This document shows, in pieces, positions 25,937 through 34,042 of a DNA stretch of 64,000 nucleotides (position 1 is its first letter; each line of letters starts with the position of its first letter). The notes under the pieces are model-generated. The model did no database searches. It saw only the letters and a list, made by a program, of their open reading frames with translations, and was not told where the DNA came from. The stretch spans positions 62,001 to 126,000 of the forward strand of contig NZ_FTNC01000005.1 of assembly GCF_900156285.1 (NCBI RefSeq). Direction: 5' to 3'. The position numbers and the translations under genes were made by a program. This stretch comes from Halanaerobium kushneri (lineage in GTDB: Bacteria > Bacillota > Halanaerobiia > Halanaerobiales > Halanaerobiaceae).

Positions 25937-26034
25937 ATTCATAAAAATAAAAGAATTATTTAATTAAATCTAAAAAAATAAGTTGAAGCTTAGATTTTAG
26001 ACGAGACGATAAATTTTTAAGGAGGCATAAATTT

Positions 26035-26637
26035 ATGCTGGAGATAGATGCCAGAGGACTTGCCTGTCCTAAGCCTGTAGTTAAGGCCAAAAAGGCACTT
26101 GATAACAATGAAAAATTTATAGTAATAGTGGATAATAGAACTGCAGTTGAAAATCTAAGTAAATTGGGACAGAAAATGAAAGCCGAAATTTCTGTAGTAG
26201 AAGAATCGGAAACTGAGTTTAAAGTTATGTTTAAACAATCAGAATTCTCATCTGCAGATACATTAGTAGCAGGTGATCAGACTTCAGTTTCTGAAGCTGG
26301 TTCTGAGGCTAAAATTTATTTTATAAGTTCTGATACAATGGGTGAAGGTAACGAAGAGCTGGGGCGAATTTTGATAAAAGGTTTTATATCAACAATTAAA
26401 GACTTAAATCCTCTGCCCGAAAAAATAATTTTTATTAATTCTGGAGTTAAACTTGCTATTTTGGAAAAAGATATAGTAGCAGCTTTAAAAGAACTTGAAG
26501 CCAGAGGTGTAACAATTCTTCTCTGTGGTACCTGTGTTGATTTTTATGATTTAAAAACTCAAATGCAGGTTGGAGAGATTAGCAATATGTACGAGATTGC
26601 AGATAGTTTAAATAGTAGTGCAGTTTTAAAAATATAA
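26035..26637 (+). CDS. yedF: Selenium metabolism protein YedF (TusA-like plus DsrE-like)
   Basis: Of 200 residues, 1-75 are a TusA/SirA-like domain with DARGLACPKPVV, where Cys11 in the CPxP motif can carry persulfide or perselenide. Residues 90-200 form a DsrE-like domain with a Cys pair in LLCGTCVDFY. This two-domain form is typical of genomes that make selenophosphate. It probably passes selenium from the desulfurase upstream to SelD downstream. ATG lies 8 nt after AAGGAGG. Confidence 0.88.
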   Translation: MLEIDARGLACPKPVVKAKKALDNNEKFIVIVDNRTAVENLSKLGQKMKAEISVVEESETEFKVMFKQSEFSSADTLVAGDQTSVSEAGSEAKIYFISSDTMGEGNEELGRILIKGFISTIKDLNPLPEKIIFINSGVKLAILEKDIVAALKELEARGVTILLCGTCVDFYDLKTQMQVGEISNMYEIADSLNSSAVLKI

Positions 26638-26678
26638 AAGCATATACTATTTAATTTTTTGAGGAGGTGGTGATAGTT

Positions 26679-27731
26679 ATGTCAAATATAAAGTTGACTG
26701 ATTACAGTAAAACATCTGGTTGAGCGGCTAAGATGGGCCCTCGGGCTCTGGCGCAGGTTCTGCGTCGCGTTAAATTTCCCGCTGATCCAGAAAAGTTACT
26801 TATTGGTCTGGACAAAGCTGATGATGCAGCAGTTTATCAGCTTACAGAAGAACTTGCTCTGATTCAGACACTTGATTTCTTTACTCCTGTGGTAAATGAT
26901 CCTTATCTTTTTGGCCAGGTAGCAGCAGCAAACGCCTTAAGTGATGTATATGCTATGGGGGGAAAGCCTATTCTTGCTATGAATATTGTTGGTTTTCCCA
27001 GCTGTCTGGAAGGAGAAATACTTTCTCAAATTCTTCAGGGTGGAGCTGATAAAGTTAAAGAAGCAGGGGCAAGTCTTTGTGGAGGACATACAGTTGAGGA
27101 TGATGAACCTAAATATGGTCTTTCTGTAACTGGGATCATAGAACCCAATAAATTAGTCAGTAATTCCAGTATTCAGCCAGGAGATTCTCTGATTTTAACC
27201 AAACCTCTGGGGACAGGAGTAATGGTCTCTGCGATTAAAGCAGGTCTTGCCAGCAGTAATATAGATAATCCTGCTGTTGCTTCTATGCTGGAGCTGAACA
27301 ATAAAGCAGTTAAATATTTTGATCAGTACCAGATAAATGCCTGTACTGACATAACTGGTTTTGGGCTTATAGGTCATTTATTAGAAATGTCAGAAAATAG
27401 CTCTCTGGAGCTTTCAATTGAGGCAGCAGAGATACCAATATTTTCAGAATGTCGCGAATATGTAGAATCGGGTTTGTTACCTGCCGGTGCCTATAAAAAC
27501 AGGGATAATTATGAGGATTTTGTAACCCATCTTGGGGAAAGAGATCAGATATTATATGAGTTGATGTATGACCCTCAGACTTCAGGTGGTTTATTAATTT
27601 CTGTTGCTGAAAAAGATGCGGCGGATTTTCTGATTGATCTTTATGCAGAAGATATTGAAGCAGCTTTAATTGGTAAAGCTACTGAGAAAGATAATGGCTC
27701 TAATAAAGGAGTTAAAATCATATGGGAGTAA
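26679..27731 (+). CDS. selD: Selenide, water dikinase, itself a selenoprotein (in-frame UGA = Sec15)
   Basis: SelD makes selenophosphate from selenide and ATP. A conventional reading starts at ATG 26733, but the family's conserved N-terminus lies upstream in the same frame: ATG 26679, LTDYSKTSG, then TGA at 26721-26723, then AAKMGPRAL. UGA falls where other SelD proteins have the catalytic Cys or Sec, with the essential Lys 3 residues on. GAGGAGGTGG precedes ATG 26679. With read-through the protein is 350 residues, the normal length. A SECIS-like hairpin follows. Further motifs: TLDFFTPVVNDPYLFG, LCGGHTVEDDEPKYG, DITGFGLIGH. It overlaps the next gene by 10 nt. Confidence 0.93.
26750..26766 (+). 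promoter_or_regulatory. Candidate bacterial SECIS hairpin in selD
   Basis: GGCGCAG and CTGCGTC pair around GTT. The apical GCAGGTTCTGC closely resembles the SelB-binding loop GCAGGTCTGC of E. coli fdhF. It starts 26 nt after the UGA, within the usual range. Confidence 0.65.
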
Positions 27732-27994
27732 AAAATGAAAAACTAATACTTTTTCAATCTACTCATCACTCAATTAAAGCCGAAAAAGTACTGATGGATA
27801 ATGATATAATTTATAGAATGGCTGCTGTTCCACCAGAAATATCTGCTGATTGTGGTTCAGCTATTGCTTTTAGCCTTGATCTGGAATCAATTTTAGAAAT
27901 GTTTCAGAGAAATAATGTTTTGGTTAAAGCAATTTATGAGATAAATAAAACTAAAGCTCATAAAGAGTATAAAAAAATATATGAGGATCAATAA
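27722..27994 (+). CDS. DUF3343 protein of the selenium operon
   Basis: The 90-residue protein reads EKLILFQSTHHSIKAEKVL, then VPPEISADCGSAIAFS with a conserved Cys. DUF3343 proteins resemble putative Se/S carriers and are commonly found next to selD and yedF. ATG lies inside selD, 10 nt before the selD stop, so translation is coupled. It is the last gene of the operon; a terminator follows 5 nt after the stop. Confidence 0.85.
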   Translation: MGVKNEKLILFQSTHHSIKAEKVLMDNDIIYRMAAVPPEISADCGSAIAFSLDLESILEMFQRNNVLVKAIYEINKTKAHKEYKKIYEDQ

Positions 27995-27998
27995 ACAA

Positions 27999-28033
27999 AA
28001 ATGCTTCCCGAATCTAAATGCCGGGAAGCATTT
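27999..28033 (+). terminator. Terminator of the selenium operon
   Basis: AAATGCTTCCCG and CGGGAAGCATTT form a 12-bp stem. The 3' side has only TTT before AACTAA, so termination may be imperfect. Confidence 0.65.
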
Positions 28034-28113
28034 AACTAAACAGCTCAATATAATTATTTAAAAATTTGTAATATTTATTTTAATCAAACATTTAAAAATG
28101 GGAGGGTGTTTAA

Positions 28114-29565
28114 ATGTATGATGTCAGTATTATAGGGGCAGGTGTAATCGGTTCAGCTATTGCCAGAGAATTATCAAAATACAAGCTTTCAGTCGCATTA
28201 ATAGAAAAAGAATCTGATGTTTCAACTGGAGCTTCAAAGGCAAATACAGGGATTGTTCATGGTGGTTATGTAGCTAAGGCAGGAACTTTAAAGGGAGAGC
28301 TATGTATTCAGGGGAATTCTATGTATGAAAAATTGAATGAAGAACTTAATTTTGGTTATCAAAAAACCGGTGGACTTGTACTTGCTTTTAATGATGAAGA
28401 TGAGAAAACTTTAGAAAAATTATATAAAAATGCCTTAAAAGTGGGTCAGCCTAAAGAGGATATAGAAATAATTTACGGTGATCAAATTAAAGAGATTGAG
28501 CCCTATGTTAGTGATCAGGTACAGGCTGCTTTTTACTGTAGGAGTATAGGTATTACTTCACCTTATCAATTTACAATTGCCCTGGCAGAAAATGCTGTTG
28601 ATAATGGGGTGGATTTGAAACTGGAATCAGAAGTAATTAATATTGAAAAGAAAAATGAATATTTTGAAATAGAAACTGTTAAAGAAAAAGTCAAAAGTCG
28701 CTATATTATCAATGCTGCCGGAATTTATGCAGATCAGATTGCTGCTATGCTGGATACTGATGATTTTAAAATTTACCCGATGCGAGGAGAATATGTTGTT
28801 TTTAGTAAAAGTCAGGGTCACCTTGTTAATACAGTAATTTTTCAGGCTCCCAATCCAAAAACTAAGGGGGTTGTAACAACTACAACTACTCATGGTAATT
28901 TTATGATTGGTCCTAACGCCGAAGAGATAGATAAAAAGAATGATGTAAGTACAAGTTTTAAAGAAATTAAATATATTATTGATCAGGCAAGAAAATCAAT
29001 TCCAAATTTTGATACAAATCGAATGTTGAGGACTTTTGCCGGGCTAAGACCCAAAAGTACTCGAGAAGATTTTATAATAGAAGAAAGTAAGATTAAGGGT
29101 TTTATTCAGGCAGCTGGAATTGACTCACCCGGACTTACTTCTTCACCTGCTATTGCCAAACGAATTGTAAAGCTGCTTGCAGAATCTGGTCTTGAGTTGA
29201 GTCCTAAAAAAGATTTTAATTCTCAGAGACCGGCTATTGAAATAAAAAAAGATGAAGATTTTGCTGGTGAAATAGATCATGAAAATCCAGCTAAAAACAT
29301 TATCTGTCGCTGCGAAAAGGTTACTGAGGCAGAAATTTTAGATGCATTGAATAGATCAATTCCGATCAAAACCACTGATGCAATTAAGAGACGAACCTGG
29401 GCTAAAACCGGAGAGTGCCAGGCTAATTTCTGTGAAAGCAGAATTAAAAAAATAATAAGCAGAGAATTATCCATTCCAGTCTCAGAGGTTGAAAATAGGG
29501 ATGAAGACTATGTACCCGAGCGGCTTGATGTTTATGAGCTGAAAAAGAAACTGAATAAGAATTAA
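28114..29565 (+). CDS. FAD-dependent oxidoreductase with C-terminal [2Fe-2S] domain (GlpA-like)
   Basis: The 483-residue enzyme has an N-terminal FAD-binding Rossmann motif (IIGAGVIGSAIAREL), the DAO-type body (ANTGIVHGGYVAK, AAGIYADQIA, GLRPKSTR) and a BFD-like [2Fe-2S] domain near residue 395 with CRCEKVTEAEI and CQANFC as cluster ligands. This is the layout of anaerobic glycerol-3-phosphate dehydrogenase-type proteins. No glycerol kinase or GlpB/GlpC gene is adjacent, so the substrate is not proven. ATG follows GGGAGG by 7 nt. It is a single-gene unit. Confidence 0.82.
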   Translation: MYDVSIIGAGVIGSAIARELSKYKLSVALIEKESDVSTGASKANTGIVHGGYVAKAGTLKGELCIQGNSMYEKLNEELNFGYQKTGGLVLAFNDEDEKTLEKLYKNALKVGQPKEDIEIIYGDQIKEIEPYVSDQVQAAFYCRSIGITSPYQFTIALAENAVDNGVDLKLESEVINIEKKNEYFEIETVKEKVKSRYIINAAGIYADQIAAMLDTDDFKIYPMRGEYVVFSKSQGHLVNTVIFQAPNPKTKGVVTTTTTHGNFMIGPNAEEIDKKNDVSTSFKEIKYIIDQARKSIPNFDTNRMLRTFAGLRPKSTREDFIIEESKIKGFIQAAGIDSPGLTSSPAIAKRIVKLLAESGLELSPKKDFNSQRPAIEIKKDEDFAGEIDHENPAKNIICRCEKVTEAEILDALNRSIPIKTTDAIKRRTWAKTGECQANFCESRIKKIISRELSIPVSEVENRDEDYVPERLDVYELKKKLNKN

Positions 29566-29598
29566 AATAATTTATCTGGGATGGATTTAAAAATAATT

Positions 29599-29627
29599 TT
29601 GACAGATAATATTTATAATGTTATAAT
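29599..29627 (+). promoter_or_regulatory. Consensus promoter of the TetR gene
   Basis: TTGACA (29599-29604), 17 nt, TATAAT (29622-29627). A second TATAAT at 29614 is too close to the -35. Confidence 0.85.
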
Positions 29628-29628
29628 A

Positions 29629-29646
29629 TGAATGAACACTCATTCA
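29629..29646. promoter_or_regulatory. TetR operator copy 1 (autoregulatory)
   Basis: TGAATGA-ACAC-TCATTCA is a perfect 7+7 palindrome lying 1 nt after the -10 and covering the start point. The same 7-nt arms recur at 30404-30421 and 30844-30861 and nowhere else that I noticed. Confidence 0.8.
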
Positions 29647-29660
29647 AGGAGTTGATCAGG

Positions 29661-30230
29661 GTGGCACAGGAAACGAAAGCTAGAATTAGAAAAGCAGCTA
29701 TAGAAGTAATAGCAGAGGAAGGCTTTTTTAATACAAGGATGCAGGATATTGCTGATAGAGCCCAATTAGCGGTTGGCACTATCTATAATTATTTTTCAAG
29801 TAAGGATGAAGTTTTATCATATATATTTAAATATGAGATTCAGAGAAGGATGAAAAGTATATCTGAGTTAAAGGAGCAAAAATTATCAACCAGGAGATTT
29901 TTAAAGAAATTTTTGGACAGGCATTTTTTAACTTTAAGAGAAAACCCAAATTTAGGTAGGGTTCTTGTTCGAGAAAAAGAATTTTCTAGAGCTAAAGATA
30001 ATAATGAAATTAAGGAAAATATGAATTCTTTAATTAAGATGCTGGAAGACATATTTGTAGAAGGAATTAACAAAGCTGAGATAAAGGACATTAATGCCCA
30101 TCTGATGGCTGTTTATTTTTTTGGTTCAATGCAGGGAATAATCGAATTTGCTCTTACTGAACCAGAGATAGAAATGCTTGTGGATGGACCTGATTTTATT
30201 ATTAAAAGAATTGAACACATATTTAAATAA
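29661..30230 (+). CDS. TetR/AcrR-family transcriptional repressor
   Basis: The 189-residue regulator has an N-terminal helix-turn-helix (RKAAIEVIAEEGFFNTRMQD, then RAQLAVGTIYNYFSSKDEVL) and a helical ligand domain. ATG 29628 lies inside the operator with no ribosome-binding site. GTG 29661 lies 9 nt after AAGGAG and is chosen. It sits upstream of three targets carrying the same palindrome, including its own promoter. Such repressors usually answer hydrophobic compounds and control exporters, which fits the RND system downstream. Confidence 0.9.
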   Translation: MAQETKARIRKAAIEVIAEEGFFNTRMQDIADRAQLAVGTIYNYFSSKDEVLSYIFKYEIQRRMKSISELKEQKLSTRRFLKKFLDRHFLTLRENPNLGRVLVREKEFSRAKDNNEIKENMNSLIKMLEDIFVEGINKAEIKDINAHLMAVYFFGSMQGIIEFALTEPEIEMLVDGPDFIIKRIEHIFK

Positions 30231-30266
30231 TTTTAGAAGTTATCTTATTTTAAAGGGAGGAGTCAG

Positions 30267-30338
30267 ATGCCTGTTGAAGTTTATATTGCAGTACTCTTTA
30301 TCCTGGCAGTAGCTCTTTATTTTAGAAAAAATAAATAA
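30267..30338 (+). CDS. 23-residue single-helix membrane peptide
   Basis: The ORF encodes MPVEVYIAVLFILAVALYF and a basic RKNK end, one transmembrane helix with a positive C-terminus. AAAGGGAGGAG lies 4-5 nt upstream of ATG, as strong a site as any in the window. It follows the TetR stop by 36 nt on the same strand and is probably co-transcribed. Tiny membrane peptides of this kind often modulate transporters, and an exporter gene lies nearby. No family is recognised. Confidence 0.6.
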   Translation: MPVEVYIAVLFILAVALYFRKNK

Positions 30339-30400
30339 GAAGTTTTTAGTTATGTGAGCTTAATCACTGTAAACTTGAGCTATATTTTTTATAATTGACT

Positions 30401-30424
30401 TAATGAATGAACAATCATTCATTA
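30401..30424. promoter_or_regulatory. TetR operator copy 2, before the cupin gene
   Basis: TAATGAATGA-ACAA-TCATTCATTA is a 10+10 perfect palindrome. A TATAAT at 30390-30395 lies just upstream; no good -35 is seen. Confidence 0.8.
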
Positions 30425-30479
30425 AGGTTGTTTTTTAAATAAGTAAAATTTAAATTATCAAATGGAGGAGTTGATCTTG

Positions 30480-30797
30480 ATGGAAATAATTAAGTTAAGT
30501 GAACTAGAGGGAAAGAAGAACAAAAGAGGAGTAATTGCTAAGGAAGTATTAAAACATGAGAATGCTCAGGTAATGAATCTTGTTTTATCTAAAGGAGATA
30601 TTGTACCTGCTCATCAGGTGCCGGTAGATGTGTTTTTCTATGTTAAAGAGGGCAAGGGTACTTTGAGAATTGGTGATCAGTCCAATGTTGTAGAAGCTGG
30701 AACAGTAATTACCTGTTCTCCAAATACAGAAATGGAATTAAGAGCAGATCAGGGAGAAAAGTTTGAAGTTTTAAATGTAAAAACTCCGTCACTTTAA
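30480..30797 (+). CDS. Small cupin-domain protein
   Basis: The 105-residue single-domain beta-barrel has the cupin pattern PAHQVPVDVFFYVKEGKGTLRIG then VVEAGTVITCSPNTEMELRA. Of the usual metal-binding His set only one His is clear, so metal binding is uncertain. ATG 30480 lies 9 nt after GGAGGAG; ATG 30462 overlaps that site. It stands under a TetR operator copy and before another. The substrate is unknown; such cupins can bind small effectors. Confidence 0.75.
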   Translation: MEIIKLSELEGKKNKRGVIAKEVLKHENAQVMNLVLSKGDIVPAHQVPVDVFFYVKEGKGTLRIGDQSNVVEAGTVITCSPNTEMELRADQGEKFEVLNVKTPSL

Positions 30798-30830
30798 AAC
30801 TAATATCGGCTGTGAAAGCAGCTGATACTT

Positions 30831-30874
30831 TTATAACACTATATGAATGAGCATTCATTCATATAGTGTTATAA
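30831..30874. promoter_or_regulatory. 44-nt perfect palindrome containing TetR operator copy 3, before the RND gene
   Basis: Two 20-nt arms (30831-30850 and 30855-30874) are perfectly complementary around GCAT. The inner part is TGAATGA-GCAT-TCATTCA, the same operator as at 29629 and 30404; the outer arms add ATAACACTATA symmetry. It lies between the cupin and the exporter gene and may also act as an RNA hairpin at the end of the cupin transcript. Confidence 0.8.
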
Positions 30875-30915
30875 ATAATAATACGACAGAAATTGAAAAG
30901 AAAAGAGGGATTAAA

Positions 30916-33240
30916 ATGATTAATCGAATAACAGATTTAGTGCTGAAGTTCCCAAAAACAGTCTTGATTATAATATTGATAATTACAGCTTTTTTTACTT
31001 TTCAAATTTATGAGAATGCACGTCTGGAAACAAATCTCGATAAATATAAGCCAGCAGACCATCCCAAATTTGTTGCGAGTGAAGAATATGAAGATTTATT
31101 TGGGATTAGTGACTCAATAATAGTAGCAGTTGCAAATAATAGTTCAGAAAATGGAATTTATAATCCTGAAACTTTAAAAAAGATTGATAAAATATCTCGA
31201 GCTTTAGAAAAATTACCTGAAGTAGCTAGAGGTGATGTAAAAAGTCTGGCTACAGTTGATAATATTAAGAGTAGTGATTTTGGTCTGGAAGTGGATCCAT
31301 TATATCAAAAACTGCCAGAAAATGAAGCTGAAATTTTACAGTTAAAAAAAGAAGTAGAAACAAACAAAATGATAAATGGCAGAATTGTTTCCAAAACAGG
31401 CAATTCAGCTTTAATAATGGCAGAATTAAAAGATGAAGAAATAGACAGGCTTAAGCTTTATCAAAAAGTTAAAGAAATTGTTGAGCCTTATCGCGGTGGC
31501 AGCGAAAATATTTATATTGCTGGTCAGCCTGTTGTGGAGGGAACTTTAGCTCATTTGATGCCCCAGGACATGAAAAAAATGATTCCTATTGTTATCTTTG
31601 TAATCATTTTAGTTCTCTTTTTGACTCTGCATAGTTTTAAAAGTACCTTGCTGACAGTATTGGTGGTTCTTTTCAGTACAATCTGGGCTTTTGGCTTGAT
31701 GTCTTACTTTGAAATCCCAGTTTATGCTGTTTCAACAATGATTCCAGTGATGCTGATTGCGCTTGGAGTTGCTGATGGAATTCATCTGCTCAGTCATTTA
31801 AATCAGGAAATTAAAGCTCAACCTGATCGTGATAAACTTGATTTAATTAAAGAGATGCAGCAGAAACTCTGGAAACCTGTGGTTATGACATCAGTTACAA
31901 CTGCAGCTGGCTTTTTATCATTATTAACTTCAGATGTACTGCCAATTAGATATTTCGGCTTATTTACAGCAGCAGGAGTTATGAGTGCTATGTTTTTTTC
32001 TTTAATTATGATTCCAGCTGGTTTAAAAGTGATTGGCCTGCCAGTATTAAAGTTAAAAAATGATAAAAATAAAAAAGCTGATCAAAAATTTTTCCATGGA
32101 TTATCGAAATTTGTAAGAGAAAAGAGAAAAGTAATTGTAGTATTAACAATAATAATTACAGTAATGGCAGTCTATGGTGCTTCTAAAATCTGGATTGACT
32201 CCAGTATGTTAAATAAGTTTAGCGAAGATGAAGAAATAGTTAAAGCTGATCACTTTATTAACAATAATTTTGGTGGTACAACACAGCTAAATTTAATTTT
32301 TAAAGCTGAAGAAAATGGAGTTTTTAAAGATCCAAAATATCTAAAAGATATTTGGAAGTTACAAAATCAACTGGAAAAAAGAGATCTTATTGGTACAACT
32401 TACAGCTTAAATGATTACCTGCGGCGAATAAATAAAGTAATGAATGAAAATCAAGAAGAATTTAATCAAATACCTGATTCGCGCGAGTTAGTTGCCCAGT
32501 ATTTACTATTATATTCAATGTCGGGCGATCCGGAAGATCTGGACAGATTAATTGACTATGATTACCGACAACTGCATGTTCAGATTAGTTTGAAAACAGA
32601 TAGAAGTCAGGAAATAAAAAGTATTATAGCTGAAATTGAAGATTTTGCTGCTCACACATCTTTAGATAAATTTGAAGTTGATTTTGCAGGTTCAGCCTAT
32701 ACAAATATGATATTTACTGGCTTGATCCTGGACGGTCAAATTTTAAGTCTGGCAATTTCTCTGATTGGAGTTTTCTTTCTGCTCAGTCTTTTATTTAAGA
32801 GTTTTACAGCTGGTCTGATAGGAGTTCTGCCGATTGCAGTTACAGCAGCTGTAAACTTTGGTTTAATGGGAGGTCTTGGAGTATCTTTAAACACTACTAC
32901 GGCTCTGATTTCAAGTATTGCAGTTGGAATGGGAATTGACTATGCCATTCATCTTTTATCACGCTATCAGTACTATGGTATACGAGGTTTTAGTAAAGTA
33001 GAAGCTGCTGATAAAGCAATTAATCTTTCCGGTAGGGCTATTACCTTTAATGCTTTAGTAGTAATTGCAGGATTTATGGTACTAACATTTTCAAAATTTC
33101 CTCCAAATAGAGAGCTCGGCTGGTTGGTTTCTAATGCATTATTTGTTAGTTTAGTTGGGACCCTGACTCTGGTAGTGGCATTAATTGACATTATAGAACC
33201 AAAATTCATTTTTAATAGAAGAAAGGATGATCAAAAATGA
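30916..33240 (+). CDS. RND-superfamily exporter, MMPL type
   Basis: The 774-residue inner-membrane protein has about 12 helices in two halves: helix 1 near residue 15, a large periplasmic loop, helices at about 220-390, then helix 7 near 410, a second loop and helices near 610-760. Motifs include ALGVADGIHLLSHL in the first half and AVGMGIDYAIHLLSRY in the second, the proton-relay regions of MMPL proteins. ATG 30847 lies within the palindrome; ATG 30916 after AAGAGGG is chosen. Its stop overlaps the next start (ATGA). With its two followers it resembles lipid or hydrophobic-compound export to the outer membrane. Confidence 0.9.
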   Translation: MINRITDLVLKFPKTVLIIILIITAFFTFQIYENARLETNLDKYKPADHPKFVASEEYEDLFGISDSIIVAVANNSSENGIYNPETLKKIDKISRALEKLPEVARGDVKSLATVDNIKSSDFGLEVDPLYQKLPENEAEILQLKKEVETNKMINGRIVSKTGNSALIMAELKDEEIDRLKLYQKVKEIVEPYRGGSENIYIAGQPVVEGTLAHLMPQDMKKMIPIVIFVIILVLFLTLHSFKSTLLTVLVVLFSTIWAFGLMSYFEIPVYAVSTMIPVMLIALGVADGIHLLSHLNQEIKAQPDRDKLDLIKEMQQKLWKPVVMTSVTTAAGFLSLLTSDVLPIRYFGLFTAAGVMSAMFFSLIMIPAGLKVIGLPVLKLKNDKNKKADQKFFHGLSKFVREKRKVIVVLTIIITVMAVYGASKIWIDSSMLNKFSEDEEIVKADHFINNNFGGTTQLNLIFKAEENGVFKDPKYLKDIWKLQNQLEKRDLIGTTYSLNDYLRRINKVMNENQEEFNQIPDSRELVAQYLLLYSMSGDPEDLDRLIDYDYRQLHVQISLKTDRSQEIKSIIAEIEDFAAHTSLDKFEVDFAGSAYTNMIFTGLILDGQILSLAISLIGVFFLLSLLFKSFTAGLIGVLPIAVTAAVNFGLMGGLGVSLNTTTALISSIAVGMGIDYAIHLLSRYQYYGIRGFSKVEAADKAINLSGRAITFNALVVIAGFMVLTFSKFPPNRELGWLVSNALFVSLVGTLTLVVALIDIIEPKFIFNRRKDDQK

Positions 33241-34022
33241 GGAATAAAATAATATTTACAGGTGTAATTTTACTGGTTTTAATAACAGCCTTTGGCACAG
33301 CTTTAGCCGCAGATTTAAGTGGAGAGGAAATTATGAAAAAAGTATATAACCGTGAGACTGGTGACAGCAGAACTGCAAATTTGAAAATGATTTTAGTTAA
33401 TAAACAGGGATCTAAACGAATTAGAGAGATTAAACAGTTTGAAAAAGATTTTGGGGAAGTAGATAAGAAAATCATGTTTTTCATTTCGCCTGCTGATGTA
33501 CGCAATACTTCTTTTATGAACTGGAGTTATGATTCTGAGCAGAGTGATGATCAGTGGATTTTTTTACCAGCATTAAATAAAGTTAAAAGAATTTCTTCAG
33601 AAAATAAAAGTGACTATTTTATGGGTTCTGATTTTACCTATGACGATCTGGGAGATAGAACTCTGGCTGAAGATGAACACAAATTAATTGGAGAAGATAC
33701 TATTCATGATAAAGAAGTGTATGTAGTTGAAAATATTCCGGTGGCTGAAGATGATTTATACAGCAGGACTGTGACTTATGTCTGGAAGGATAAATGGATT
33801 GGTCTAAAAAAAGAATTTTATGATCGAGAAGGAGAACTGCTTAAAGTTTTAACAGTAAATGAGGTAAAAGAAATAAGCGGAATTTTGACAATTGTTGATT
33901 CAGAAATGCATAATTTACAAAATGAACACCGAACAATCTTAAAAAATAGTGAAGTAGAATATAATACCTCAATAGACGCCAATCTGTTTAGCGAAAGAAT
34001 GATGAAACGAGGAATCCAATAA
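33237..34022 (+). CDS. LolA-like outer-membrane lipoprotein-sorting protein
   Basis: The 261-residue protein has a signal peptide (about 24 residues, cleavage near ALA) and the LolA-like pattern ADLSGEEIMKKVYNRETGD, then DQWIFLPALNKVKRISSENK and SDFTYDDLGDR. These periplasmic proteins bind lipid or lipoprotein acyl chains and are often encoded beside MMPL exporters. It overlaps the exporter gene by 4 nt and is followed 20 nt later by a barrel gene. Such a protein requires an outer membrane. Confidence 0.88.
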   Translation: MRNKIIFTGVILLVLITAFGTALAADLSGEEIMKKVYNRETGDSRTANLKMILVNKQGSKRIREIKQFEKDFGEVDKKIMFFISPADVRNTSFMNWSYDSEQSDDQWIFLPALNKVKRISSENKSDYFMGSDFTYDDLGDRTLAEDEHKLIGEDTIHDKEVYVVENIPVAEDDLYSRTVTYVWKDKWIGLKKEFYDREGELLKVLTVNEVKEISGILTIVDSEMHNLQNEHRTILKNSEVEYNTSIDANLFSERMMKRGIQ

Positions 34023-34042
34023 GTTTGAGGGAGGTTTGCAAA

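Noticed and set aside
26683-26733. Frameshift or nonsense mutation disrupting selD
   Set aside because: The frame is preserved through the UGA, which lies exactly at the Cys/Sec position, with a SECIS-like hairpin and an intact selenium operon; read-through as Sec explains it better.
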